From: CAIYPG01 sp903864555
Lineage (GTDB): Bacteria > Pseudomonadota > Gammaproteobacteria > Burkholderiales > SG8-39
Assembly: GCA_947474715.1 (NCBI GenBank)
Contig: CANJJT010000008.1
Coordinates: forward strand, 15,511-79,510
Reading direction: 5' to 3'
Length of the DNA: 64,000 bases
Below, in pieces: positions 9,059 to 18,212 of this stretch (position 1 is the stretch's first letter; every line of letters starts with the position of its first letter). The translations under genes and the position numbers were made by a program. The notes beneath the pieces were generated by a model that saw nothing but the letters and a program-made list of their open reading frames with translations, was not told the DNA's origin and did no database searches.

Positions 9059-9357
9059 GAAACAAGCCTCCCCTCGAATGAAATTCCCTGGCCGGCGCCC
9101 TTTGAACAGGGCGGTCGTGCGTGAAAGGGCAAGAGCTTACACCAGGGGGAAACAGGGTCGGCGTGGCCCTGCTTGTTCACGAGGCCGGCACTACACCGCC
9201 AGGGTCAGTTGACCTTCAGCACGCGAGTACGCGGGTGGTCCTGACTCCAGGGCCAGGCGCGAGGAGCGCCGCAGGCCGGGTGCCTGCAAGCGATGAGCAA
9301 CGACGCCATGGGGCCAGGACCCCAGCCCGCATCTCGCGCGATGAATGTGAACAGACC

Positions 9358-10332
9358 CTAGTCAATCACCACATTGGCCGCCTTGATGAGACGGGCGTAG
9401 CGCATTGCCTCTTCACGGAAGTAGGTCTCGAACTGTGCCGGCGTGCTCCACAGCGGCACAGCGCCGAAGCCGGTCATCTTTTCCTGGATGTCCTTGCTCT
9501 GCATGACTTTCGTGACCTCACCCGCGATGCGCACCGGCAGCTCTTTGGGCATCCCCGCCGGTCCGAAGAAGGCGAACCAGGCCGAGGACTCGAAGCCTGG
9601 CACTCCGGCCTCGGCCACAGTGGGCAGGTCCGGTGTGAGCGACACGCGTTTTGATTCAGCCACCGCCAACAGGCGCACCCTGCCGGATTTCACGTGCGGG
9701 TTAAGCGCGGGCAGGCCGACGAAGATGAGCTGGATCTGGCCGCCCGCCACATCGGCTGATGCCGGACCGGTGCCCTTGTAGGGGACGTGGACCATCTTCA
9801 CGCCGGTTTCGACGCTGAACATCTCGCCTGCCAGGTGAGGCCCGGAGCCGTTGCCGGCAGAGCCGAAATGGAGTTGCCCGGGCCTTGATTTGGCGTGCGC
9901 GATCAGTTCCTTCACCGAGTTCACCGGCAGGGATGCATTCACGGCCAGAAAGTAGGGCGTGCTCGCGGTCAGGCTGATGGGCGTGAGATCCCTTGCCGCG
10001 TCATAAGGCAGCTTGGCATACAGGCTGCCATTGCTTGCCAACGAGGAGGTGCCGAGCAGCAACGTGTAGCCGTCGGGCTTGCTGCGCACAACCAGTTCAG
10101 TGCCGATCACGCCATTGCTGCCGCCGCGGTTCTCGATCAGGAACTGCTGCCCCACCGTTTCACTGAGACGCTGCGCAATCAGGCGTGCGATGAGATCGGT
10201 AGGCCCGCCAGGGGGATAGGCCACCACCACGCGCACCGTTTGGGCGGGGTAGTTCTGTGCTTGACTCATGCTGCTGTAGCCGGCGATGAATCCGGAAATT
10301 GCAATGCCAACCAGGGTCCATCGTGCCTTCAT
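9358..10332 (-). CDS. Bug-family (TctC-like) periplasmic receptor
   Basis: A 324-residue Bug protein. The signal peptide (MKARWTLVGIAISGFIAGYS) ends near SMSQAQ and is followed by YPAQTVRVVVAYPPGGPTD. I chose the ATG at 10332 with GGAGG upstream; the open frame extends 74 codons further, but that extension has no protein character. It is divergent from the dehydratase gene at 10636, so the 303-bp gap should hold both promoters. No transporter membrane genes are nearby and the ligand is unknown. Confidence 0.92.
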   Translation of the reverse strand: MKARWTLVGIAISGFIAGYSSMSQAQNYPAQTVRVVVAYPPGGPTDLIARLIAQRLSETVGQQFLIENRGGSNGVIGTELVVRSKPDGYTLLLGTSSLASNGSLYAKLPYDAARDLTPISLTASTPYFLAVNASLPVNSVKELIAHAKSRPGQLHFGSAGNGSGPHLAGEMFSVETGVKMVHVPYKGTGPASADVAGGQIQLIFVGLPALNPHVKSGRVRLLAVAESKRVSLTPDLPTVAEAGVPGFESSAWFAFFGPAGMPKELPVRIAGEVTKVMQSKDIQEKMTGFGAVPLWSTPAQFETYFREEAMRYARLIKAANVVID

Positions 10333-10529
10333 GAGTAGCCTCCACCTTAAGTGTTGTTTTGGACAGGTGTAGCGATGTGCGGGCAGTTTAGCAGGGTGTT
10401 TCAAAGATGGGCGCCTCCCCGCCCCGGCTTGCCACTTGCGTCCTGGCAGGCCGCGGCACTTCCCTGCATTGCTTCCGCTGTTCGCCTGCTGCCAGCCGGA
10501 ACCGTAACGGGATGTCTGTCCTTTGGTCC

Positions 10530-10538
10530 TGATATGAT
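10530..10538 (+). promoter_or_regulatory. Candidate extended -10 box for the dehydratase operon
   Basis: TGATATGAT at 10530-10538 is an extended -10 element (TG, one base, TATGAT) on the strand of the dehydratase gene, about 100 bp before its start. No clear -35 hexamer is seen, as is common for extended -10 promoters. Nothing else was recognised in the 10333-10635 gap. Confidence 0.35.
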
Positions 10539-10635
10539 GCATGCTCATCCGCATGACAGAATTACAGGCGCGTCATCCAAGAGCGCGCCGCGGACTGCGC
10601 AGGTACACATCATCACAGTGTGAAGGGGAGCAAGC

Positions 10636-11745
10636 GTGAGCACAGCAGTATCGTCCTCCTATGGCCGCATCACCGACGAAGCGGTGGCCGAAATCAACAA
10701 GACCATGGGCGTCGAGCGCCCCATGCAGCAGTTCAACACCGCGGCGAGCGAGGACACCATCCGCCATTACATGCTTGGCCTGGGTGACGACAATCCGCGC
10801 TGGACCAATCCCGGATATGCGGCCGGCACCCGCTGGGACGGCATGATCGCTCCGGCCACCTTTGTGCAAACCTGTGGCTTCCCGCGCGCACGCGGACTGC
10901 CGGGCGTACATGGCTTGTTTACCGGCATGGATTTCCACTGCCATGTGCCCATCAAGGTCGGCACGCGCATCCGCGCGACCTCCGCCCTGCACGAGATGAA
11001 GGAGCGCCACGGGAAATTCGCCGGCCGCGAATACCAGCAGACCTATGCCACGCGCTACCGCGACGATCAGGACCAGGTTCTGACCACGGTCTATTCCCAC
11101 ACCTTCCGCACCGAGCGCAAGAAGGTGGAAAAGGGCCGCAAGTACGCCGACATCCAGCCCCAGACCTACACCGATGCAGACCTGGTGAAAATCGAGGAAG
11201 GCTATCGGCACGAGATCGCCAGCCGCCGTGGCGCGCGCACGCTTTGCTTTGAGGACACGCAGGTGGGCGATGCCTTGTGGGACATCGTCAAGGGGCCGCT
11301 GACCATCACGGACTGCATCTGCTTCGTCTCCGGCTTTGGGTGGGTGTATGCCATGCCGCACCGGCAATGGTTCGAGTACCGCCAGCGCCATCCCGGCGTC
11401 GGCTCGAAGAACAAGCTCGGCATCTGGGATGTTCCCGAGCGCGTGCACTGGGAGGAAGACTATGCCCAGGAAATCGGCATGCCCACGGTGTACGACTATG
11501 GCCCGCAGCGCATTGGCTGGTTCGACCACGCCGTGTCCGACTGGATGGGTGATGACGCCTGGGTGCGCCGCCTGCAGGTGCAGCTGCGTGCACCCAACTT
11601 CATCGGCGATACCACCTGGATACGCGGCACGGTAAGCAAGAAGTCTGAATTCGATGGCTGCATCGAGCTGGAAATGCGTGCCGAAGACCAGCGCGGGCGT
11701 GTGACAGCGCTGGGCAGCGCCGAAGTGATCCTGCCGCGCCGCTGA
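10636..11745 (+). CDS. Two-domain MaoC / FAS1-like hotdog dehydratase
   Basis: A 369-residue protein with an N-terminal FAS1-like/MaoC_N hotdog domain (about 25-150, including RHYMLGLGDDNP) and a second MaoC-like hotdog in the C-terminal half (about 195-365, starting near ARTLCFEDTQVGD). Such proteins hydrate or dehydrate enoyl-CoA-type substrates. The start is GTG at 10636 behind AAGGGGAGC. It sits 71 bp upstream of a tandem CoA-transferase in the same direction, suggesting acid activation followed by dehydration or hydration of the CoA ester. The canonical MaoC catalytic Asp/His pair could not be placed with certainty in the second domain. Confidence 0.8.
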   Translation: MSTAVSSSYGRITDEAVAEINKTMGVERPMQQFNTAASEDTIRHYMLGLGDDNPRWTNPGYAAGTRWDGMIAPATFVQTCGFPRARGLPGVHGLFTGMDFHCHVPIKVGTRIRATSALHEMKERHGKFAGREYQQTYATRYRDDQDQVLTTVYSHTFRTERKKVEKGRKYADIQPQTYTDADLVKIEEGYRHEIASRRGARTLCFEDTQVGDALWDIVKGPLTITDCICFVSGFGWVYAMPHRQWFEYRQRHPGVGSKNKLGIWDVPERVHWEEDYAQEIGMPTVYDYGPQRIGWFDHAVSDWMGDDAWVRRLQVQLRAPNFIGDTTWIRGTVSKKSEFDGCIELEMRAEDQRGRVTALGSAEVILPRR

Positions 11746-11816
11746 ATGTCCGCATCGGGGCGGGCGGTGCGAGCGACGCACGTGGCGGCCGGCCCCCGAC
11801 TGGAGGAGCACCAAAC

Positions 11817-14324
11817 ATGAGCGAGACGACGCGCGGCTTCAAGCCGCTCGAGGGCATACGCGTGCTGGATTTTTCGCGCGTGCTCTCCGGACCCATGGCC
11901 ACCATGGTCATGGCCGACCTGGGGGCCCACGTGATCAAGGTGGAGGACCTGGAGGGCAGCGATGTCACCCGCCACAACCCGCCCTACGTGAACGGCGAGA
12001 GCCATTACTTCCTCTCGCTCAACCGCAACAAGGAGAGCGTTGCACTCGACCTCAAGAAACCCGAGGGGCTGGAGATCGTGCGCTCGCTCGCAGCGCAGTC
12101 CGACATTGTGGTGGAGAACTTCCGTCCCGGCGTGGCCGGGCGAATCGGCATCGGCTACGAGGCCCTGTCCCGGATCAATCCCCGCCTGGTCTACTGTTCC
12201 ATCTCGGGGTTTGGCCAGACCGGTCCGTGGCGTGACAAGACAGCCTTCGACCTGGTGATACAGGCGCTGACCGGCGCCGTTGCCGTGACCGGCGAGCCCG
12301 ATCGCCCGCCGGTGAAAATGGGCCTGCCGCTGGCCGACGAGTTGTCCGGAATGTTCTGCACCATCTCGGCCCTGGCTGCGCTGGAGCAGCGCGAACGCAC
12401 CGGCCGCGGCGCCTATCTGGACACGGCCATGTACGACGTGGGCACATCGCTGCTCGCCTACATGGCCAATGTCTACTTTGCCACCGGGGAGCAGGCACAG
12501 CGCCTGGGCTCGCGCCACCCCACCATCTATCCCTACAACGCTTTCGAGACCGGCGATGGCCACATCGTGGTGGCAGCCTTCACCCAGGTGTTCTGGCGCA
12601 AGTTCAGCAGGGTGCTGGGCCGCGAGGACCTGGCCGACAATCCACGCTACGCCACCTTTGCCGACCGTCACCGCAACCGTCCGGAACTGGGTGCCATCCT
12701 CGAAGCCATCATGCGCACCCGCACCACCGCCGAGTGGGAGGAGGCGCTGCGCGCGGGCGATGTGCCCAATGGCCCGGTGAACTCGGTGGCACAGGCCATC
12801 GAAATGGAGCAGACGCTGGCGCGCCGCATGGTGGTGGAAATGGACCATCCAGTCGCCGGTCGGCTGCGCACCCTGGGCACACCCTTCCATTTCGATTTCG
12901 AGGGCGGGGCGCAATTCCGGCCGGACTGTCGGCCCGCGCCGGTGCTGGGGCAGCACACCAGATCGGTGTTGCGCGACCTGTTGGGATACGACGAAGCCCG
13001 TATCGAGCGGCTCGCCGCGGACAAGGTCGTAGGCCTGTCGGCGGTGCCGGGCCAGACGCTGGGCACGCGTCGCGAACTGCCTGCAGCGGCTGCAACTGCA
13101 GCTGCGCCCGCCCCGGCCCCCGCGACCGCCGCGTCCAATGCACTGCCCCTGGCCGGTGTTCGCGTGATCGATCTCACGCGCATGTTTGCCGGTCCCTATG
13201 GCGCGCAGATCCTGGCCGACCTGGGTGCCGAGGTAATCAAGGTGGAAGAGCCGCGTGTGGGAGATCCGACCCGGCGCAACATCCCCTTCATCAAGGAGGA
13301 GAGCACCTATTTCATGTCGGTGAACCGCGGCAAGAAAAGCGTGGTGCTGGACCTGAAGACAGAAGGCGGGCGCAAGGCGCTGCTGGACCTGGCTGCAAAA
13401 TCTGACGTCATCATTGAAAACTACCGCGTCGGCGTGATGAACCGGCTGGGCCTGTCCTATGAGGCGCTGCGCAAGGCCAACCCGCACATCCTGGTATGTG
13501 CCATTTCCGGGTATGGCCAGACCGGGCCCTTGCGCGACAAGATTTCCTTCGACCTGGTCAACCAGGCCATGGCGGGCACCATGGCCATCACCGGCGAAGA
13601 GGGCCGGCCGCCGGTGCGCATCGGCCTGCCGGTGGGAGACCTCAATGGCGGCATTTTCAGCGCGCTGGCCATCCTTGCCGCCCTCCGGGCACGCCGCTGC
13701 ATCGGCAAGGGCAGCTACATGGACCTGGGTCTGCATGACATGCTGATCGCCCTGCTGGGCTATCTCGCGCAGCTTTACTTCACCACCGGCGAGTCGCCGC
13801 AGCCGGTGGGCTCGGGCCATCACCACATCGCTCCCTATGGCGCATTCGAGGCAAGCGACAACTTTTTCATCATCGCCGCCTTCTCGCAGGCATTCTGGGC
13901 CAAGTTCGCCCAGGCCATAGGCCGGCCCGAACTGGTGGGCGATCCGCGCTTTGCCACCATCGATGCGCGCAAGGACAACAAGCAGGCCTTGCACGACATC
14001 ATCGAGCCCATCCTCAAGGGCGACACCGTGGATAACTGGCTCAAGCGCCTGGATGCGGCCGATGTGCCCTGCTCGCGCGTGGCCTCGGTGGGAGATGCGC
14101 TCACTTCCGAGCAAACGCTGGCACGCGAAATGGTGTTCGATTTCGAGCATTCCAGCGTGGGTCGGGTGCGATCGGTGGGTCATCCGCTCCGGGCCGATGG
14201 CAAAGTGTGGCGCACGCTGGTGCCGCCCCCCGTCCTTGGCGAGCATACCGTGGAGGTGTTATCGAGCCTGCTCGGATATTCAAGCGAGGACATTGCAAGA
14301 CTGCAGGCCGCGGGCAAGTCATAG
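11817..14324 (+). CDS. Tandem CaiB/BaiF (class III) CoA-transferase, both halves intact
   Basis: An 835-residue fusion of two class III CoA-transferases, residues 10-405 and 445-835, joined by an Ala/Pro-rich linker near residues 422-440. Each half has its own Rossmann start (IRVLDFSRVLSGP; VRVIDLTRMFAGP) and retains the likely catalytic Asp (D174 in LPLADELSG; D608 in LPVGDLNGG), unlike the tandem enzyme at 1875-4097. It follows the dehydratase gene on the same strand. The two halves are clearly diverged, so the fusion is old, or two paralogous subunits were joined. The substrate is unknown. Confidence 0.92.
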   Translation: MSETTRGFKPLEGIRVLDFSRVLSGPMATMVMADLGAHVIKVEDLEGSDVTRHNPPYVNGESHYFLSLNRNKESVALDLKKPEGLEIVRSLAAQSDIVVENFRPGVAGRIGIGYEALSRINPRLVYCSISGFGQTGPWRDKTAFDLVIQALTGAVAVTGEPDRPPVKMGLPLADELSGMFCTISALAALEQRERTGRGAYLDTAMYDVGTSLLAYMANVYFATGEQAQRLGSRHPTIYPYNAFETGDGHIVVAAFTQVFWRKFSRVLGREDLADNPRYATFADRHRNRPELGAILEAIMRTRTTAEWEEALRAGDVPNGPVNSVAQAIEMEQTLARRMVVEMDHPVAGRLRTLGTPFHFDFEGGAQFRPDCRPAPVLGQHTRSVLRDLLGYDEARIERLAADKVVGLSAVPGQTLGTRRELPAAAATAAAPAPAPATAASNALPLAGVRVIDLTRMFAGPYGAQILADLGAEVIKVEEPRVGDPTRRNIPFIKEESTYFMSVNRGKKSVVLDLKTEGGRKALLDLAAKSDVIIENYRVGVMNRLGLSYEALRKANPHILVCAISGYGQTGPLRDKISFDLVNQAMAGTMAITGEEGRPPVRIGLPVGDLNGGIFSALAILAALRARRCIGKGSYMDLGLHDMLIALLGYLAQLYFTTGESPQPVGSGHHHIAPYGAFEASDNFFIIAAFSQAFWAKFAQAIGRPELVGDPRFATIDARKDNKQALHDIIEPILKGDTVDNWLKRLDAADVPCSRVASVGDALTSEQTLAREMVFDFEHSSVGRVRSVGHPLRADGKVWRTLVPPPVLGEHTVEVLSSLLGYSSEDIARLQAAGKS

Positions 14325-14583
14325 CCGCGCTGCATCAGCCGGTCGGATCGGCCTTTGTTCGACGGGCCGTGGAAAAGCGCATTCGGGACAGCGTCTTCAT
14401 GCAGATGGGGCGGCCCGTTATCAGAACCGCCAGAAAGACGCGGCTACCAGCGTCCCCGTCCCTGACTTGCTTGCCCGGCACGGGCGCGCGCGATTGACGC
14501 GTTGCCACGGATCAGCTCGGTGCGAGTTACCACGCGGGTGGAAGGTGATCTCGAGAAATTATCATATTTCCGGTGAGACTCAA

Positions 14584-14997
14584 CTACTGTTCAGCGTTTA
14601 CAACGGTAATCTGATCATTCATCGTCCAGAAATCGTACAACAAGCCCACACCCAGCAGGCCCGCGGTGCACAGGTAGACGATGCCCGTCACCCACTTGCC
14701 CATGTAGAAACGATGCAGGCCCAGCAGCCCCAGGAAAGTAAGCAGGACCCAGGCAATGGTGTAATTGACCCGGCCGGCGCGAAAGCGCAGGTCCGCTTCG
14801 CGATCCATGCCGGGAATCAGGAACAGGTCGATGACCCAGCCTATCCCCAGCAAGCCCAGCGTGAAGAACCAGATCGTGCCGGTCACCGGTCGGCCGTAAT
14901 AGAAACGGTGCGCGCCGGTAAAGCCGACTATCCACAGGATGTAGCCAATGGTCTTGGAGTGGGTGTCCTGGATGGTATTCAAGATGTGCAACTCCAT
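14584..14997 (-). CDS. Small membrane protein with two TM2-type hairpins
   Basis: A 137-residue protein with two repeats of the TM2-domain pattern: GFTGAHRFYYGRPVTGTIWF then a helix ending WVIDLFLIPG, and GLLGLHRFYMGKWVTGIVYL then a helix ending GLLYDF. Each repeat has the G-x-H-R-F-Y-x-G turn between helices that defines TM2. About four membrane segments are expected. The function of bacterial TM2 proteins is not established. No good ribosome site is seen before the ATG at 14997. It is encoded antiparallel to the CoA-transferase operon and appears to be a stand-alone gene. Confidence 0.8.
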   Translation of the reverse strand: MELHILNTIQDTHSKTIGYILWIVGFTGAHRFYYGRPVTGTIWFFTLGLLGIGWVIDLFLIPGMDREADLRFRAGRVNYTIAWVLLTFLGLLGLHRFYMGKWVTGIVYLCTAGLLGVGLLYDFWTMNDQITVVNAEQ

Positions 14998-15127
14998 ATC
15001 TGGGGGAGTGATCCTTCTGAGAACAAGGTATCAGCAAGCGCATGGCCTGTCCCCTGTTCATTCAATCCTTCCTCAGCGCCACCCTCGGACAATCCTGGCC
15101 ATTGAACCGGCGCCCCCAAACCTTTGG

Positions 15128-16375
15128 TCACACCAGCAAGCCCACCATCGCCGCCGTCATGCAGGTCGCCAGCGTTCCCGCGACGATGGATTTCATGCCC
15201 AGTGCCACGATTTCCTCACGGCGCTCCGGGCACATGGTCGCGAGCCCGCCAATCATGATGCCCAGGCTGCCGAAGTTGGCAAAGCCGCACAGCGCGTAAG
15301 TCATGAGCAGGCGGCTGCGGGCTGACAGGGTTTCGGGGGGCAGTTGCGCGAGTTCCAGGTAGGCCACCAGCTCATTGAGTATGGTCTTGGTGCCCAGCAG
15401 CGCGCCGCCCGCCTGCGCCTCGCTCCAGGGAATGCCTGCCAGCCAGGCCAGCGGCGCGAGCAGCCAGCCCAGCAGCAGTTGCAGCGTCACCGGCGCCCCA
15501 TGGATGGCTGGCAACAGACCCAGACCCAGATTGACCAGGGTGACCAGCGCCACCAGCACCAGCAGCATGGCGATGATGTTGATCAACAGGGCCGCGCCAT
15601 CCAGCGTGCCGCGCGTGATGGCATCCATGCTGCTGGTGGCCTCCGATGCCAGTGCCAGCCTGGCGTCAGTGGGGGGCCCTTCGGCCGGCACCATGATGAG
15701 TGAAATCACGATGGCTGCCGGGGCCGACAGCACGGAGGCAATCAGCAGATGTGCCACGGCATCGGGTATGGCATCCCTCAGGAAGCTCGAGTACAGAAAG
15801 AGCACCGTGCCGGCGATGGAGGCCATGCCGCCCGTCATGATGATGAAGAGCTCGCCGCGGGATACCCGCGTGAGGTAGGGGCGGATGAAGAGGGGGGCCT
15901 CGACCATGCCAACGAACACATTGGCGGCCGCAGACAGGCCCACCACGCCGCCCACCCGCATGGTTCTTTCCAGCAGCCACGCGATGGCGCGCACGATGGC
16001 CGGCAGCACGCCCCAGTAGAACAACAGCGCGGAAAGCGCGCTCATCACCAGCACCAGCGGCAGCGCACGAAAGGCCAGGACGAAGGACGAGGCGGGGTCG
16101 CTCACCGTGAAGGGAGGCTTTCCGCCGCCCAGGTAGCCGAAGACGAAAGCGGTGCCGGCCTGTGTCGCCTGCTCCAGCCAGCCAAGCACGGCGTTCAGCG
16201 TGAGAAAGGCGTCCTTGACGACGGGCAGCTTGAGAAGGAGCACCGCCAGCAGCAATTGCAACGCGAGTCCTGCAGCGACCGTGGCCCATGGAATGCGCTG
16301 CTTCGCCTCGCTGGCCAGCCACGCCAGGGAAATCAGGCCGATGAGTCCTGCGATTGCGTGCGCGATGTCTGCCAT
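15128..16375 (-). CDS. Concentrative nucleoside transporter (NupC/CNT family)
   Basis: A 415-residue polytopic membrane protein of the CNT family, which imports nucleosides with Na+ or H+. Family motifs are clear: GTAFVFGYLGG, then SALLFYWGVLPAIVRAIAWL, SAAANVFVGMVEAPLFIRPY in the central substrate site, LGTKTILNELVAYLEL, and the conserved C-terminal YALCGFANFGSLGIMIGGL. The length is normal. The start at 16375 has no strong ribosome site. The gene is divergent from the MOP-like gene at 16778. Confidence 0.93.
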   Translation of the reverse strand: MADIAHAIAGLIGLISLAWLASEAKQRIPWATVAAGLALQLLLAVLLLKLPVVKDAFLTLNAVLGWLEQATQAGTAFVFGYLGGGKPPFTVSDPASSFVLAFRALPLVLVMSALSALLFYWGVLPAIVRAIAWLLERTMRVGGVVGLSAAANVFVGMVEAPLFIRPYLTRVSRGELFIIMTGGMASIAGTVLFLYSSFLRDAIPDAVAHLLIASVLSAPAAIVISLIMVPAEGPPTDARLALASEATSSMDAITRGTLDGAALLINIIAMLLVLVALVTLVNLGLGLLPAIHGAPVTLQLLLGWLLAPLAWLAGIPWSEAQAGGALLGTKTILNELVAYLELAQLPPETLSARSRLLMTYALCGFANFGSLGIMIGGLATMCPERREEIVALGMKSIVAGTLATCMTAAMVGLLV

Positions 16376-16777
16376 ATTGCCTGCCGCTCCCCCGGTCGAA
16401 GTCTATCAGCAGACCCTGTCGCAAAGCCCGCGACGCCCGGCGCCCCGGCCAAATCTGCCCCGGCAGAATGTGAAACTGCCCATACGGAATACAATAAGCC
16501 TCAAACAACCGTCATCCGACCGCTTGAACACGGATGACGGCTGGCAGCCGGCAAGCAGGTAAAGGGGAGGCCCACGGGCTGAAGGTTGTTGCCGGCGCCC
16601 AATCAGGAATCGAATGAACTCGCACGTTCTGCTGACCCTGTGTGCTGCGCGTACCGCGTGCACCGCATCTGACGCATGTTGCGCGGCATGCCTTGTTCGC
16701 GCCGCTGCGCCGTTCACGCCCTCGCGGCGCGCCCCCCTCGCCGGCCTGAACAAGCCGGCCACCCGGATTCAGTGACC
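16376..16777. other. Intergenic region between divergent membrane-protein genes
   Basis: This stretch of about 400 bp must contain the promoters of the nucleoside transporter and the MOP-like gene. I saw no convincing hexamer pair, repeat, hairpin or conserved small frame in it. Confidence 0.4.
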
Positions 16778-18136
16778 ATGGTAACTGTCACGCCCGACAC
16801 CCCCCGCACGCGGTCGCCGCTGACGATGCGCATGGCGATGCTGTTCTTCCTGCCGCTCATCCTCACCACCGAGCTGCACCAGGTGTCGCATTCCATCGTC
16901 CACGGCTTTCTCGCCCGTCTGGGCGACCCGACCATCACCCTGGCGGCCTTCAGCATCGCCTTCGCCTTCAACACCATGTTCAGCAGCATCATGGCCTCGG
17001 GCACGGCGGCAGGCATTTCCTACATTACCGACAAGCCCTCCTTCTGGCGGCTGGCGCGGTTCTACTTCTATATCGGCCTGGTGCCCTTTGTGTTCATCGA
17101 AGCGGTGGCGCTGACGCCGCTGGGGGACTGGCTGTTTGGCACCGTGGTCGGCGCCAGCCCCGAGGTGACGGCACTGGCCAAACCGGCCTCGGCGGTGATG
17201 GGGCTGTGGATCTTCCCCAACCAGGTGCGCAACCTGGCCACCGCGCTGTGCATGCGGCACCGGCGCACCATGCTGATCTCGCATGCCACCATCGTGCGCA
17301 TCGTCTCGCAGATCCTGATGCTGCTGGTGCTCCCCTACTTCATGTCGGGGGCCGTGGCCGGGGCCACCTCGCTGGTGGGCTGCATGGCGGCCGAGGGCGT
17401 CTACCTCTATTTCGTTTCGAGGCAGTTCTACCGGCAGCTGCACGCCAGCGGCGGTGAGCAATTCACCTACCGCAGCCTGTGGCGCTTCTCCTGGCCGCTG
17501 ATGATCACCCAGTCCAGCGAGAACGGCGTGGTGTTCGTCATCAACCTGTTCCTGGGGCGCCTGGCCACCCCCGACCTGGCGCTGGCCGCCTTCGGCGTGG
17601 TGAATGGACTCAAGGCGCTGATCGTGTCGCCCCTGCGCAACGTGGTGCAGACCGCCCAGGCACTGGTGCAGACCCGCGCCGACATGCACGTGATCACCCG
17701 CTTCACGCACCGGCTGACGCTGGGCTACTTCGTGCTGGTGGGCATCATGTTCTATACGCCGATGCGGGAGGTGATCCTCAACGGCATCATGGGCCTGCGC
17801 GCAGACCTTGCCGTGTATGCCATTCCGGGCGTGCAGATGGTGGCTTTCGTCGCCGTGGTGTGGGGCTACTCGTCCCTGTTCCGCGGGCTGCTGACGGCCA
17901 TGCGCAGGACCGGCATCATCGCCTTCAGCGCCGGGCTGCGTTTCATCACCGTGCTGTCAGTGGGCAGCCTCACCCTGGTCACGCCCAATCTCAACGGCGC
18001 CATGGTGGGCATCGCGGCCATCGGTGCCGCCTTCCTCGCCGAGGCGCTGTTGCTGGGCTGGCAGGTCAGGAAGTACAGCGCCGCCAAGGGACCGCTGTTT
18101 CCGCGCGAGGCAGCGGCCACCGCGGTGGTTCATTAG
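16778..18136 (+). CDS. MOP-superfamily (MATE/ANKH-like) membrane protein
   Basis: A polytopic membrane protein of about 452 residues with roughly twelve hydrophobic segments in two related halves, as in the MATE/MOP exporters. The pattern LARLGDPTITLAAFSIAFAF in the first half and FLGRLATPDLALAAFGVVNG in the second half mark the internal repeat. The general look is closer to ANKH-like or peripheral MOP members than to classic drug exporters, so the cargo is open. The start is uncertain: I took ATG 16778 (MVTVTPDTPR), while GTG 16772 two codons earlier is possible; neither has a strong ribosome site. Confidence 0.75.
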   Translation: MVTVTPDTPRTRSPLTMRMAMLFFLPLILTTELHQVSHSIVHGFLARLGDPTITLAAFSIAFAFNTMFSSIMASGTAAGISYITDKPSFWRLARFYFYIGLVPFVFIEAVALTPLGDWLFGTVVGASPEVTALAKPASAVMGLWIFPNQVRNLATALCMRHRRTMLISHATIVRIVSQILMLLVLPYFMSGAVAGATSLVGCMAAEGVYLYFVSRQFYRQLHASGGEQFTYRSLWRFSWPLMITQSSENGVVFVINLFLGRLATPDLALAAFGVVNGLKALIVSPLRNVVQTAQALVQTRADMHVITRFTHRLTLGYFVLVGIMFYTPMREVILNGIMGLRADLAVYAIPGVQMVAFVAVVWGYSSLFRGLLTAMRRTGIIAFSAGLRFITVLSVGSLTLVTPNLNGAMVGIAAIGAAFLAEALLLGWQVRKYSAAKGPLFPREAAATAVVH

Positions 18137-18212
18137 GCAGTCCACAGAACCCGGGACATCACAGACTCAAACAACCGGCCACCGTGCAGTGAAATGGGAT
18201 GCCCCCTCTTCC

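Noticed and set aside
11496..14246. Long minus-strand open frame opposite the tandem CoA-transferase
   Set aside because: Shadow frame of a GC-rich gene; no family motif and the plus strand encodes a recognisable enzyme.
14561..14617. ATCATATTT...CTGATCA segment resembling a fifth AT-rich 56-bp repeat
   Set aside because: Its length is 57 bp, the interior is not AT-rich and shares no motif with the other copies, and most of it is the coding end of the TM2 protein.
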